Under the pieces are notes generated by a model. It was not told the DNA's origin. It saw only the letters and a program-made list of their open reading frames with translations, and did not search any database. A stretch of 64,000 bases of DNA, taken from JAIBJN01 sp963838795. GTDB lineage: Bacteria; Actinomycetota; Thermoleophilia; Gaiellales; Gaiellaceae. The stretch covers positions 1 to 64,000 of the forward strand of contig CAWISL010000010.1 in NCBI GenBank assembly GCA_963838795.1. The letters are read 5' to 3'. Both the position numbers and the translations under genes were made by a program. Below are positions 8,919 through 17,180 of this stretch, in pieces. Positions within the stretch are counted from its first letter, which is position 1; every line of letters begins with the position of its first letter.

Positions 8919-9698
8919 CTACACCGCCTGGAGCGCGGCCAGGGACTCGGGCAGCGTCTGGCCGCCGTCCACCACGATGGTCTGCCCTGTGATGTACCCG
9001 GCCTCGTCGGTCGCGAGGAAGAGCGCCGCCGCGCCGATCTCCTCCACCGTGCCCAGGCGGCCCAGCGGGATAGAGGCGGTCATCTGGGAGAGGTAGTCCT
9101 CGCCGAGCTCGTCGAGCCCCTCGGAGACGACGTTGCCCGGCATGACCGCGTTGATGGTGATCCCCTTGGGCGCAAGCTCGATGCAGGCCGTGCGAAGGAA
9201 GCCGAGCTGCGCGGCCTTCGTCGCTCCGTAGTGCGACCAGCCCGGGAAGCCGGTGATCGGGCCCGTGATGGAGCTGGTCAGGATGACGCGGCCGTGTCCG
9301 GAGCGCTCCAGGTACGGAAGACAGGCCTTGACGGTCAGCATGCAGCCCTTCACGTTCGTGGCGAAGATCGAGTCGATGTCGGACTCGGTCATGTCGGCCA
9401 GCTTGACGTCAGGGAAGACGCCTGCGTTTGCGCAGACGACGTCGATGCCGCCGAACCGCGAGGCCGCCTCGGCCGCCAGGCGGTCGCAATCCGCGGCCTT
9501 GCCGACGTCGCCGCCGACGTAGGCAACCTCCCCGCCCTGGCCGGACAGGTCCTGTGCGGCCGCCTCGCCCGCGGCGGGGTCGCGGCCGTTCACGACCACG
9601 TTGGCGCCGGCCCGCGCGAACACGCCGGCGATTCCCTTGCCGATGCCCTTGGTCCCGCCGGTGACGAGCACGGTTCGGCCGACGATCGGTGTGAACAT
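8919..9698 (-). CDS. SDR oxidoreductase, probable aminoacetone/1-amino-2-propanol dehydrogenase
   Basis: Classical short-chain dehydrogenase of 259 residues: cofactor motif TGGTKGIG near 12-19, NAG in VCANAGVF, and the catalytic Ser-Tyr-Lys in SSITGPITG...SHYGATK. ATG 9698 is chosen because AGAGGA lies 8 bases upstream and the upstream gene stops at 9712. It is the last gene of the microcompartment operon proper. In the mycobacterial RMM/aminoacetone locus an SDR at this place is proposed to interconvert aminoacetone and (S)-1-amino-2-propanol. That assignment rests on gene order, not on substrate residues. Confidence 0.82.
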   Translation of the reverse strand: MFTPIVGRTVLVTGGTKGIGKGIAGVFARAGANVVVNGRDPAAGEAAAQDLSGQGGEVAYVGGDVGKAADCDRLAAEAASRFGGIDVVCANAGVFPDVKLADMTESDIDSIFATNVKGCMLTVKACLPYLERSGHGRVILTSSITGPITGFPGWSHYGATKAAQLGFLRTACIELAPKGITINAVMPGNVVSEGLDELGEDYLSQMTASIPLGRLGTVEEIGAAALFLATDEAGYITGQTIVVDGGQTLPESLAALQAV

Positions 9699-9711
9699 GC
9701 TCACCGTCCTC

Positions 9712-10698
9712 TCACTGGTTCGACAGGTACTGCTCGGCGAGCGTGCAGGAGCCATCGGTGAAGCCGGCGCCGAGCTCCGCGGCCTCGGTGGCGAACTGGT
9801 GGTGCGAGCCGATCCAGGCGACGAGCAGCAGTCGCCGCAGCATCACGAACGTGTCCAGCTCGGCCTCGTCCGCGGGCTCGAGCGGCGCGACGGAGCGGTA
9901 GCCATCGACCCACGCCGCCTTCAGCTCGGGCACCTGGGGGTGATCCTCGAAGAACGACACGGTCGTGGCGAAGTCGTACATGAACCACGAGAAGCCGCAG
10001 TCGTCGAAGTCGATCACCCGCACGTGCGGGCCGTCGACCAGGAGGTTGGCGAGGCGGATGTCGGCATGCACGAGGCCGAACCGCTCGGGCCCGCGGCCGT
10101 AGGCCTCGAGCCGGCGGCCGATCACGGCGTCGAGCCGGCCAAGCACGTCCAGCTCCTCGCGTCCCAGGCCGAGCCCGTCCTGCCAGCGGCCCCAGTGGCC
10201 CGACGCGCCGAGGGTGGTCTCGTAGTCCCACGAGAAACGCTCGAAGGAGGCCGGCCTCCGCCACTGCCGCGCGTGGCCGTGCATCCCCGCCGACACCGCG
10301 CCGAGTGTGCGAAATCCCTGCAGGAGGTCCCTGCCCTCGAGCTCCGGCATCTCCCCGGAGAGCCACTCGAAGAGGACGACGTTGCGCTCGCCCAGCTCCG
10401 GCGTCGAAAGCTGCGTCACCCGGCGGCCGTCGCCGCAGGCCAAGGCGTGGGCCGTCTCGACCACGCCGTTCTGGCGCAGCGCGTCGATCCAGTCGAGCTC
10501 GGACTCGATCTCCCCTGCGGTGTGGTAGCCGGGCCGATGGACGCGCAGCGCAAACGTCCGGCCGGTCGCCGGCTCGTCGATGCGGTACGTCCAGTTCTCC
10601 GAGACGTTCAGCAGCCGGACGGTCGAGTCCGGTTCGAGGCCGTAACGGTCGAGCGAGCGCTCCGCCAGCCGGTCGATGGCCGCCTGGTCAGTGCTCAC
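9712..10698 (-). CDS. APH-fold kinase, probable 1-amino-2-propanol kinase of the microcompartment
   Basis: Aminoglycoside phosphotransferase/choline-kinase fold, 328 residues. The catalytic loop LVHADIRLANLL (Brenner motif with HxDxxxxN) is near 217-228 and the metal-binding VIDFDD follows. The GTG start at 10698 overlaps the stop of the BMC-T gene by 11 bases, so the two are translationally coupled. A kinase of this fold is diagnostic of RMM-type loci. The Mycobacterium smegmatis protein phosphorylates (S)-1-amino-2-propanol, so the same reaction is expected here: making amino-propanol O-phosphate for the PLP lyase encoded at 14630. Confidence 0.83.
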   Translation of the reverse strand: MSTDQAAIDRLAERSLDRYGLEPDSTVRLLNVSENWTYRIDEPATGRTFALRVHRPGYHTAGEIESELDWIDALRQNGVVETAHALACGDGRRVTQLSTPELGERNVVLFEWLSGEMPELEGRDLLQGFRTLGAVSAGMHGHARQWRRPASFERFSWDYETTLGASGHWGRWQDGLGLGREELDVLGRLDAVIGRRLEAYGRGPERFGLVHADIRLANLLVDGPHVRVIDFDDCGFSWFMYDFATTVSFFEDHPQVPELKAAWVDGYRSVAPLEPADEAELDTFVMLRRLLLVAWIGSHHQFATEAAELGAGFTDGSCTLAEQYLSNQ

Positions 10699-11335
10699 GC
10701 CCCTCCACCGACTCGAGCACCCTCGTGATCTCGTCCCGCGCTCGCTCCACGCTTTCGGTGGGCCCGCTCAGGTAGATGCGGCCCGCTGCGCCGATCATCG
10801 ACACGGTTACGAGCGTGACGTCCGGGGCCGCCCGCTCCGCCGCATTGGCGGCCACCGCGGCGAAGAGCGCAGGCGTCACCTCGTAGACGAGCAACGTCTC
10901 GCCGGGCAGGACCATGGAGGCCTCCCGGTTGCGGTTGATGATCACGGCGTGCTGGTCTGTGATCTGCTCGATCACGTCGGCGTAGAGGATATTCGGCTGG
11001 AGCGCGTCTGCCGGCGAGGCGCCGATCCCCTCCAGCATCGCCTCGCCGGCGCGGTCGACCAGCTCCTGGTCGGAGTGGTGCACCTCGAGCACGCCGAACT
11101 GCCGCTCCACGTAGAGGATCCCGGGCTCGATCTCCGGCACGGAGCGCAGCGCGAGATCGGTGATCCGCTCGATCGCGAGCGCCGGGGCCACCTCGACGAT
11201 GAGGGCGTTGTCACCCTCGATCGGCGGGTACCCCCGGGCTCGCGTCGGCGTTCCCAGGTACGCGGCGAACTGCCGTCCCAGGCTCGGGATCGGCAGGTAG
11301 ACGCGCAGCTGCACCGAGGTGTCGGGAGCTGGCAT
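10688..11335 (-). CDS. BMC-T shell protein (tandem BMC domains)
   Basis: 215 residues forming two consecutive BMC folds. Each half contains the shell core pattern (PALAIERITDLALRS then ERQFGVLEVH in the first; PGETLLVYEVTPAL then AAGRIYLSG in the second). The order of elements, with YLPIPSLGRQFAAYLGT first, is that of the circularly permuted trimeric PduB/EtuB-like tiles. Such trimers form pseudo-hexameric facets, often with a gated central pore. Together with the second BMC-T at 12505 the shell has two different trimers, as in the mycobacterial RMM shell. It overlaps the kinase gene and ends 13 bases from the BMC-H gene. Confidence 0.92.
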   Translation of the reverse strand: MPAPDTSVQLRVYLPIPSLGRQFAAYLGTPTRARGYPPIEGDNALIVEVAPALAIERITDLALRSVPEIEPGILYVERQFGVLEVHHSDQELVDRAGEAMLEGIGASPADALQPNILYADVIEQITDQHAVIINRNREASMVLPGETLLVYEVTPALFAAVAANAAERAAPDVTLVTVSMIGAAGRIYLSGPTESVERARDEITRVLESVEGREH

Positions 11336-11348
11336 CGGCTGCGCCGAG

Positions 11349-11633
11349 CTAGCTCGCGGCGGTGTTGGCGAAGTGCCTCCCGAGCTCGGAGTGCGGGCGC
11401 GGGATGACGTGCACCGAGAGGACCTCGCCGACCGTGTTCGCGGTCTCGGCGCCCGCCTCGGTCGCCGCCTTGACGGCGCCGACGTCTCCCTGGATCACGA
11501 CGGACACCAGGCCGTCGCCGACTTCCTCGCGCGACACGATGGTGACGTTCGCAGCCTTGACCATGGCGTCCGCAGCGGCCAGCGCCGCCACGTATCCCTT
11601 GGTCTCGATCAGGCCGAGCGCATTCTCTGCCAT
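11349..11633 (-). CDS. BMC-H shell protein (hexameric facet tile)
   Basis: A 94-residue single BMC domain (Pfam BMC, PduA/CcmK type): it opens ALGLIETKGYVAALAAADAM, has the hexamer edge Lys/Arg region and the pore-loop stretch near VIQGDVGAVKAAT, and ends with the helix VIPRPHSELGRHF. It is the only hexamer gene in the locus, so it should build most of the facet surface. It stands between BMC-T and BMC-P in the same operon. The ATG at 11633 is preceded by an AGGAGAG-like site. Confidence 0.95.
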   Translation of the reverse strand: MAENALGLIETKGYVAALAAADAMVKAANVTIVSREEVGDGLVSVVIQGDVGAVKAATEAGAETANTVGEVLSVHVIPRPHSELGRHFANTAAS

Positions 11634-11642
11634 TGCTCTCTC

Positions 11643-11912
11643 CTACCTTTCCCGCCCAGCGGCGGGGTCGTTTGCCGGCTCGTCGATCGAGCCGATGATG
11701 AGCGCGTCGATCGGTGGACGCGCATCGCCGAACCAGCCCGACGCAACCGATCCGGTGGCGACGAGCACGTGCTCGCCGACACCGCTGCCCAGCACGTCGA
11801 ACGCGACCAGGCGGTCGCCGCCCTCGACCTCCACCTCGAGGAACGCTCCCTGAGGGATCTGCTCGACTCGCCTGGTCGCCCAGACGGAGCCGGTGACGGT
11901 GGCTCTCAGCAT
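11643..11912 (-). CDS. BMC-P vertex protein (EutN/CcmL family)
   Basis: 89 residues of the EutN/CcmL pentamer fold: it starts MLRATVTGSVWAT, contains GGDRLVAFDVLGSGVGEHVL and ends near IIGSIDEP. Pentamers cap the vertices of the polyhedral shell, so one BMC-P gene per locus is the rule. The ATG at 11912 overlaps the TGA of the upstream unknown gene (ATGCTGA), and the BMC-H gene starts 9 bases after the stop, so all are translated from one message. The start is fixed by the family's conserved first strand. Confidence 0.93.
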   Translation of the reverse strand: MLRATVTGSVWATRRVEQIPQGAFLEVEVEGGDRLVAFDVLGSGVGEHVLVATGSVASGWFGDARPPIDALIIGSIDEPANDPAAGRER

Positions 11913-12508
11913 GGCTTCTCCTTCTCGATCTGGACTCCGAGGCTCCGGGCGCGGTCCCGCGCCATCGGCGTCAGGACGGCGCGCGGTGACAGCACCAGCC
12001 GCGCCCCCGCCTGGGCGGCCTCCTTCACGGCGCGCTCCGTGACCGCGCCCGCTTCGACGCGGACGGTCGGCGCCGCCGCCGGCGGGCTCGCAGCGGACGC
12101 TGGCGCGAGCTGGAACCGCACCTTGCCGGCCAGGATCGCCTCCCGCTCGCCCGGGTCCTTGCAGCGCCGGGCGAGCCCGCGCGCGAACGCGTCCACGTCC
12201 GCGTCGCTCCGGAGGGCCACTGACTCGACCGCGACACCGTCGGGCGCCGTCTGCGGAGGCGGGCTCTCGGCCGGGGCCGGCTCGCTCCAACCTGTAGGGC
12301 GGTGAACCTTGGCGATCGGAGGAGCGGGCACCTGGGGAGGGACAGGATCGTCCTCGTCGGCGAGCCCGGAAGGCGTCTTGGGCCGAGGCCCGTTCCCGTT
12401 GCTCCTCAGAGGCGGCGCGGCGAGCGCATCCTCGAGGAGCCCGGGCAGAAGCTCGGCGAGCACCTCCCTGGTGACGCCGCGGAGCAGATCGTCGTTCCCG
12501 GCGCTCAC
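11906..12508 (-). CDS. Microcompartment-locus protein of unknown function with an encapsulation-peptide-like N-terminus
   Basis: 200 residues from GTG 12508, which overlaps the stop of the BMC-T gene by 4 bases. Three parts are visible. First is an amphipathic helix at about 4-24 (DDLLRGVTREVLAELLPGLL). Then comes a Pro/Gly-rich linker of about 70 residues. The C-terminal domain ends LVLSPRAVLTPMARDRARSLGV, here abbreviated L-T-P-x-A-R-D-x-A. A terminal helix plus flexible linker is the layout of cargo-targeting encapsulation peptides. The TPxARDxAxxLG tail is a motif I associate with several microcompartment-locus proteins of different names. The equivalent gene in mycobacterial RMM loci is also unassigned. 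It could be a scaffold or an enzyme accessory; I cannot give a function. Confidence 0.75.
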   Translation of the reverse strand: MSAGNDDLLRGVTREVLAELLPGLLEDALAAPPLRSNGNGPRPKTPSGLADEDDPVPPQVPAPPIAKVHRPTGWSEPAPAESPPPQTAPDGVAVESVALRSDADVDAFARGLARRCKDPGEREAILAGKVRFQLAPASAASPPAAAPTVRVEAGAVTERAVKEAAQAGARLVLSPRAVLTPMARDRARSLGVQIEKEKPC

Positions 12509-13110
12509 GCGGGGCCTCCCAGCGCCAGGACCGCGGCGTCGGCGGCGGCGCGAACGTCGGCCTCCACCCCCGTGAGGTACACCCTGCCGGTGGCGCCGAT
12601 CATCCGGTAGTCGACGACCTTGATGCGCGCGGCCTTCTCCGCTTCGTTGGTCGCGAGGATGGCGTACGAGGCCGGCTGCATCTCCAGCACGAAGAGCGAC
12701 TCGCCGGGGAGCGCCATCGAGCCGATCTTGTTGCGGTTGATCAGGAAGGCGTGTTGGCGGTCGATCCGCGAGATCAGCTCGGACGCCAGGATCTGCGGGG
12801 ACACGGCGTCCTGGGGCGCGGCGTCGAGCGCGTCCAGCACGGCGGCGCTCGCCGACTGCACGGCCGCCGTGGAGCGCGAGTGGATCTCGAGATAGCCGAA
12901 CTGACGCTCGACGATGAGGATGCCGGCCTGCACGTCGGTGGACTTGAGCGCGACGTCGGTCAGCGGCTCGATGTCGAGGCCCGGCGAGATCTCGATCACC
13001 TGCGCCGCCATGTCGGCCCGCGGCAGGCGACCGCGGATCCAGGTGCCCAGGTAGCACATCGTCTGCGGCTGCAGCTGGTCGATGAAGATGAAGGAGCGGA
13101 GCTCGGCCAT
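12505..13110 (-). CDS. BMC-T shell protein (second tandem-domain tile)
   Basis: 201 residues with two BMC folds of the permuted PduB/EtuB-like type: FIDQLQPQTMCYLGTWIRG at the start, ISPGLDIEPLTDVALKS and ERQFGYLEIHS in domain one, PGESLFVLEMQPASYA and ATGRVYLTG in domain two. It is clearly paralogous to the BMC-T at 10688 but about 14 residues shorter. ATG 13110 is 17 bases after the aldehyde dehydrogenase stop. Two BMC-T types in one RMM shell are thought to provide different pores, for example one for small substrates and one for cofactors. Confidence 0.92.
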   Translation of the reverse strand: MAELRSFIFIDQLQPQTMCYLGTWIRGRLPRADMAAQVIEISPGLDIEPLTDVALKSTDVQAGILIVERQFGYLEIHSRSTAAVQSASAAVLDALDAAPQDAVSPQILASELISRIDRQHAFLINRNKIGSMALPGESLFVLEMQPASYAILATNEAEKAARIKVVDYRMIGATGRVYLTGVEADVRAAADAAVLALGGPA

Positions 13111-13126
13111 CAGTGGACGCGTCCAC

Positions 13127-14633
13127 TCATCGGTGCACCAGCTCTCGCAGCTCTTCGAGCACGAGGCGGCGGATCTCCTCGCGGGCGCGCTCGACCTCGA
13201 TCGGCATCTCGGGCGCCGCGACCGGCTCGGCGTCCAGCGCGGCGTTCCACGGCTGCAGGCCCTCGAAGTCGCCGAACGGTTCGGCCGCGTCGGACGCATA
13301 CGCCACTCGCGTGAGGTTGATCAGATGCTTGGGCTCGAGGTTCTCACCCAGCGCAGAGCGGCCGAAGAACCCGGTGCCGACCGTCATGGTCGGGGCCAGG
13401 TTGGTGCCGATGCCGGCGGAGCCGGTGCTGGCCCCGACGTTGACGGCCACGCGCAGCACCTGGACGGCGGCGCCGTAGGCCATGATCGTTCGCGAGTCGT
13501 GGGAATGGATCGCCGCGGAATGACCTGCCCCTCCGATCCGCAGCATCGCGCGGGCTGCATCGATCCCGCGGCGCGCGTCCTGCACGCGCACGAGCCCGAG
13601 CAGCGGAAAGAGCTTCTCCCGCGCCAGCGGCTCCTCGGGAACGACCAACGAAAAGGGCGCCACGAGCACGCGCGTGCTGGCGGACACCCGAATGCCGGCC
13701 TCGTGCGCCAGTGTCTGCGCGTCCTTCCCGACCAGGTCGATCCGCATGCGGCCCTCTGGGTAGAGCGCCTCGCGCACGGTCGCGACGTCCTCGGCCGACA
13801 GCACGAGACCGCCATGGCGCCCGAGCTCCTTCTGGAAAGCGTCGGCGACGCGCTCCTCCACGATCACGCACGACTCGTTGGTGCAGAGGATGGAGTTGTC
13901 GAAGCTCTTCGAGTCCATCAACCGACGCGCCGCGGCGGACAGGTCGGCAGTGTGGTCGACCAGCGCCGGGACGTTGCCCGGACCCACGCCCCAGGCGGGG
14001 TTTCCCGAGCGGTAGGCCGCCCGGACGACCGCCGTGCCTCCCGTGGCGACGATCACGTCGGTCGTGGGATCGCTCATCAGGGCCTCGATCAGCGGGATCG
14101 TCGGTTCCTCCACGACCTGGACGCACCCGTCCGGCGCCCCGGCTGCCACCGCCGCGCGGGCCAGGTGGCTCACGGCGTCGGCTGACACCTCCCGGGCCAG
14201 GGGATGCGGGCTCACGACCACGGCGTTTCGGGTCATCAGCGAGAGCAGCACCTTGAAGTAGACGGTTGCGATGGGATTCGTCGACGGCGTCAGCGCGAGC
14301 ACCACTCCTGCGGGGCGCGGGATCTCGACGATACGGGCGTCCGAGATCGACCCTGGCGCTGACGTAGTCGCTGTCACCCCACCACTCGACGAGGCCCTTC
14401 GAGCACGCCTCGTTCTTGATCGCCTTGTGCTCGGCAACGCCCATGCCCGTCTCCTCGACTGCCCACTCGGCATACCGTTTTGCGTTTTGGTATGCCGCGT
14501 CGGCGGCCGCAGCGACGATGCGGCGCGTGCGGTCGAGGTCGAACTCGGCGAATGCCGTGGCGGCCCAGTGGGCGCGCTGGAGCATCATCCGCGCGCGCGG
14601 GACGCCGGCTGCCTCGGCCGCCGAGTCCCTCAT
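13127..14633 (-). CDS. CoA-acylating aldehyde dehydrogenase, PduP-like, with C-terminal encapsulation peptide (one frameshift)
   Basis: Oxidises the aldehyde made in the lumen (propionaldehyde expected) to acyl-CoA with NAD+. The start ATG 14633 overlaps the PLP-lyase stop. The first 95 residues (to GDSDYVS) and the remainder (PGSISDARIVEIPRPAGVV onward) are in different frames, joined by dropping one base near 14356. The nicotinamide pocket (ATGGTAVVRAAY) and the catalytic Cys in SILCTNESC are intact. After the dehydrogenase fold comes a linker (AEPVAAPEMP) and an amphipathic terminal helix (REEIRRLVLEELRELV). This is a typical encapsulation peptide, at the C-terminus as in RMM-type enzymes. 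Length after repair is about 501 residues. Confidence 0.86.
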
Positions 14634-15922
14634 CGGGCCTCCGCCAGGACCCGCTCGCCGCGCGACTCGACCATGGCCTGGCCGATCGAGATCTCGGTGC
14701 GATCGAGCACCTCGTCGACCAGCTCGGGCCCGAGCAGGATTCCCGGCTTGAACTGCAGGACCCGCGCGTCGAGCGTGGAGAAGATCGCCCAGACGCCGTT
14801 CTCGTAGAGGTGTTTCATCACGAGCTTGGCGCCCTCCGGATGGTCGAACTCGAGCCCCATGACGACGCCGTCCTGGCGGATGCCGACGAACCAGTCGGGA
14901 TAGAGCTCCTGGATCGCGCGCAGGCCCCGGCCGAAGCGGTCGGCGATGTAGTGCACCATCGAGCGCACCTCGGGCCGCTCGCAGATCTCGAGGACCTTCA
15001 GCGCGACGACGCAGCCGAGCTCGGCGCCGGCGCCGGTGGAGATATGGCCGAATCCGTCCTCCTTGAGCCAGGCCGAGCACTCCTCCGAGACAACGGTGCA
15101 GGCGATCGGGTACATGCCGCCCGTGATGCCCTTGCCGACGACCATGATGTCGGGCTCGATCCCGGCCTTGTCGACGCCCCACATCTCCCCGGTGCGCATG
15201 AGACCGGTCTGCACCTCGTCGGCGATGTAGAGCGCCCCGTGGCGCTCGCACAGCTCCTTGACTCCCCGCAAGTAGCCGGGATCCGGGAGCGGGAAGCCGT
15301 ACGTCGCCGGAATGGTCTCCATCAGAACCGCCGCGCAGTCCCCGCCGCCGAGCGCCGCCTCCATCTGCTCGAGATCGTTGAAGGGCACGTGGGTGAACTC
15401 GTCGGGGCGGTCGGCCAGGAAGAGGCGCGAGAAGCGGTCGTCGCCCGAGGCCACGGCGAGGCCGGTGTGGCCGTGGTAGCCCTTGAGGATCGAAACGATC
15501 CTGCGCCGCTGCCGGGTATGGCGCGCGGTCTTGATGGCGATGTCGGTCGCCTCGCCGCCGCTCGCGCCGTAGATCACCCGCCGCATGTTCGGAGGGCACG
15601 TCTTGACCAGCGCTTCCGCGAGCGCGGTTCGCGCCAGCGCCGGGAAGTGGTGGTTGCCGATGTCGAAGCGCTGCATCGCCTGCTCGAGCGTGGCGATCAG
15701 CTCCGGGTTGCGATGGCCGAGGTTGTACGTGCCTCCGTTCAGGTGGAGATCGACGAGCCGCCGTCCGGCCATGTCCCAGAAGAAGTAGCCCTCGCGCCTG
15801 TCGATGACGAGGTCGACCCCGGCGTCCTGCCAGAAATCGGTCTTGTCAGGGTTCCAGAACTCCCTGGAGCGGTCGAGGAAGTCGTCTTTCGACTCGTAGG
15901 AGAAGAACCCGTAGTCGTACAT
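14630..15922 (-). CDS. Class-III PLP enzyme, probable amino-propanol-phosphate phospho-lyase
   Basis: 430-residue fold-type I PLP enzyme of the class-III aminotransferase family: YGASGGEATDIAIK for the phosphate pocket, IADEVQTGLMRTG with the PLP-ring Asp, and the Schiff-base Lys in VVGKGITGG. Family members include both transaminases and phospho-lyases acting on ethanolamine phosphate-type compounds. Linked to an amino-alcohol kinase and a CoA-acylating aldehyde dehydrogenase, the lyase reaction is more likely: removing phosphate and ammonia to give propionaldehyde. It is the first gene of the microcompartment operon. ATG 15922 has no Shine-Dalgarno site, and a good promoter ends about 12 bases upstream, so the message should be nearly leaderless. 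Confidence 0.85.
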   Translation of the reverse strand: MYDYGFFSYESKDDFLDRSREFWNPDKTDFWQDAGVDLVIDRREGYFFWDMAGRRLVDLHLNGGTYNLGHRNPELIATLEQAMQRFDIGNHHFPALARTALAEALVKTCPPNMRRVIYGASGGEATDIAIKTARHTRQRRRIVSILKGYHGHTGLAVASGDDRFSRLFLADRPDEFTHVPFNDLEQMEAALGGGDCAAVLMETIPATYGFPLPDPGYLRGVKELCERHGALYIADEVQTGLMRTGEMWGVDKAGIEPDIMVVGKGITGGMYPIACTVVSEECSAWLKEDGFGHISTGAGAELGCVVALKVLEICERPEVRSMVHYIADRFGRGLRAIQELYPDWFVGIRQDGVVMGLEFDHPEGAKLVMKHLYENGVWAIFSTLDARVLQFKPGILLGPELVDEVLDRTEISIGQAMVESRGERVLAEAR

Positions 15923-15933
15923 TGGGCTAACGC

Positions 15934-15962
15934 AACATACCGAACGGTAGGCCAAATGGCAA
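15934..15962 (-). promoter_or_regulatory. Promoter of the microcompartment operon with an embedded operator palindrome
   Basis: On the minus strand TTGCCA (15957-15962) and TATGTT (15934-15939) form -35 and -10 boxes at the ideal 17-bp spacing. The palindrome TACCGAACGGTA (15938-15949) lies in the spacer and touches the -10 box. A protein bound there would exclude RNA polymerase, so it is a likely repressor site. Transcription should begin 4-5 bases before the ATG at 15922. The divergent oxidoreductase gene starts at 16008. Confidence 0.65.
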
Positions 15963-16007
15963 CCAATTACGAAAAGGTTGGCGCCAGGCGTTGATACGTT
16001 GACGTCC

Positions 16008-17180
16008 ATGAGCACCTCGGTGGACACTGCGATCGTCGGCGCGGGCATTGTCGGGCTGGCCACCGCGTATGCCCTCTGCCGTGAGGGGGAGGGCAGCGTC
16101 GCGCTCTTCGACCGCGGCATGCCCGGCAGCGGAGACTCAGGCCGGTCGTTCTCGATGGTGCGCCGGCACTACTCGAACGAGGTCACCGCACGCCTCGCCA
16201 TCGCCGGTTCGCGCACGATCAGAGACTGGCATGACGAGGTCGGCGTCGCCGACGCGGGATTCGTGCCCTGCGGCTACCTGCTCACGGTGCCACCCGAGCT
16301 GGCCGACGCCTGTCGGGGCAACGTCGCGAAGCTCCGGTCCCTCAACCTCGACACCCGCTTCCTCGAGACGGGCGAGATCCATGAGATCGAGCCCGAGCTG
16401 TCGCTGGTGGGAGTCGCAGGCGCCGCGTACGAGCCGGACGGCGGGTTCGCCGACGCGCAGAAGATGTGCCTGGGCTGGTTCGCGGCGGCGGCGAGCCGCG
16501 GCCTCCGGCACCACCTCGGCCGGGCGGTCGGCTCCATCCGCGTGGAAGCCGGCCGCGCCGTCGGCCTCGAGACTCCAGACGGCTTCGTCCCGACCGGTCA
16601 GATCGTCCTGGCCACCGGGGCGTGGGCGAACGACCTGCTGCGGCCGCTGGGCGCCGAGCAGCCGATCGAGCTCCGCCGGCTGCAGGTGCTCGTGGGACGC
16701 ACCCCTCCCGGCGGCCCGCTTCCTTCCGCGGTGTGCTCGGACGCGGTGACGAACGTCGTCGTCCGACCCGACCGGGGTCGTCAGTTCTGCGCCGTGGCCT
16801 ACGCCGGTGAGGATCTCCTCGAGCGGGCCGACGACTGTGACCACAACCTTTCGAGCGGCTACGAGGACGCCGTCCGCCGCGGCCTGCGGACGCGGTATCC
16901 GGCGCTGGCCGGCTTCGAGCTCGTGCGCGGCTTCGCCGGCCCGTACGACGTCACCCCCGACTGGAACCCGATCATCGGGCCGTGCCCCGGAGTCGAAGGC
17001 CTCTACCTCGCAGTCGGCTGGAGCGGCCACGGGTTCAAGCTCTCCCCCGCCGTGGGCGAGGTCGTGGCCGCAGAGGTGACCGGCCGCACGCCGCCGATCG
17101 ACATCGGCGAGCTCCGCCCGGAGCGCTTCGCCGAAGGACGGCTGCTGCGGCTCGCCTACGGGCCCGGCGCCCGGGCCTAG
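16008..17180 (+). CDS. FAD-dependent amine/amino-acid oxidoreductase (DAAO/DadA family)
   Basis: 390 residues with an N-terminal FAD Rossmann motif (AIVGAGIVGLATAYAL, near 8-23) and the C-terminal second nucleotide motif region GLYLAVGWSGHGFKLSP typical of the glycine oxidase/sarcosine oxidase/D-amino-acid dehydrogenase group. These enzymes oxidise a C-N bond and pass electrons to oxygen or the respiratory chain. It diverges from the microcompartment operon across an 85-bp gap that holds the operator palindrome, so it may be co-regulated and feed or drain the amine pool. ATG 16008 is chosen because the FAD motif begins soon after; an upstream start at 15978 adds nothing conserved. The substrate is unknown. 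Confidence 0.82.
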   Translation: MSTSVDTAIVGAGIVGLATAYALCREGEGSVALFDRGMPGSGDSGRSFSMVRRHYSNEVTARLAIAGSRTIRDWHDEVGVADAGFVPCGYLLTVPPELADACRGNVAKLRSLNLDTRFLETGEIHEIEPELSLVGVAGAAYEPDGGFADAQKMCLGWFAAAASRGLRHHLGRAVGSIRVEAGRAVGLETPDGFVPTGQIVLATGAWANDLLRPLGAEQPIELRRLQVLVGRTPPGGPLPSAVCSDAVTNVVVRPDRGRQFCAVAYAGEDLLERADDCDHNLSSGYEDAVRRGLRTRYPALAGFELVRGFAGPYDVTPDWNPIIGPCPGVEGLYLAVGWSGHGFKLSPAVGEVVAAEVTGRTPPIDIGELRPERFAEGRLLRLAYGPGARA

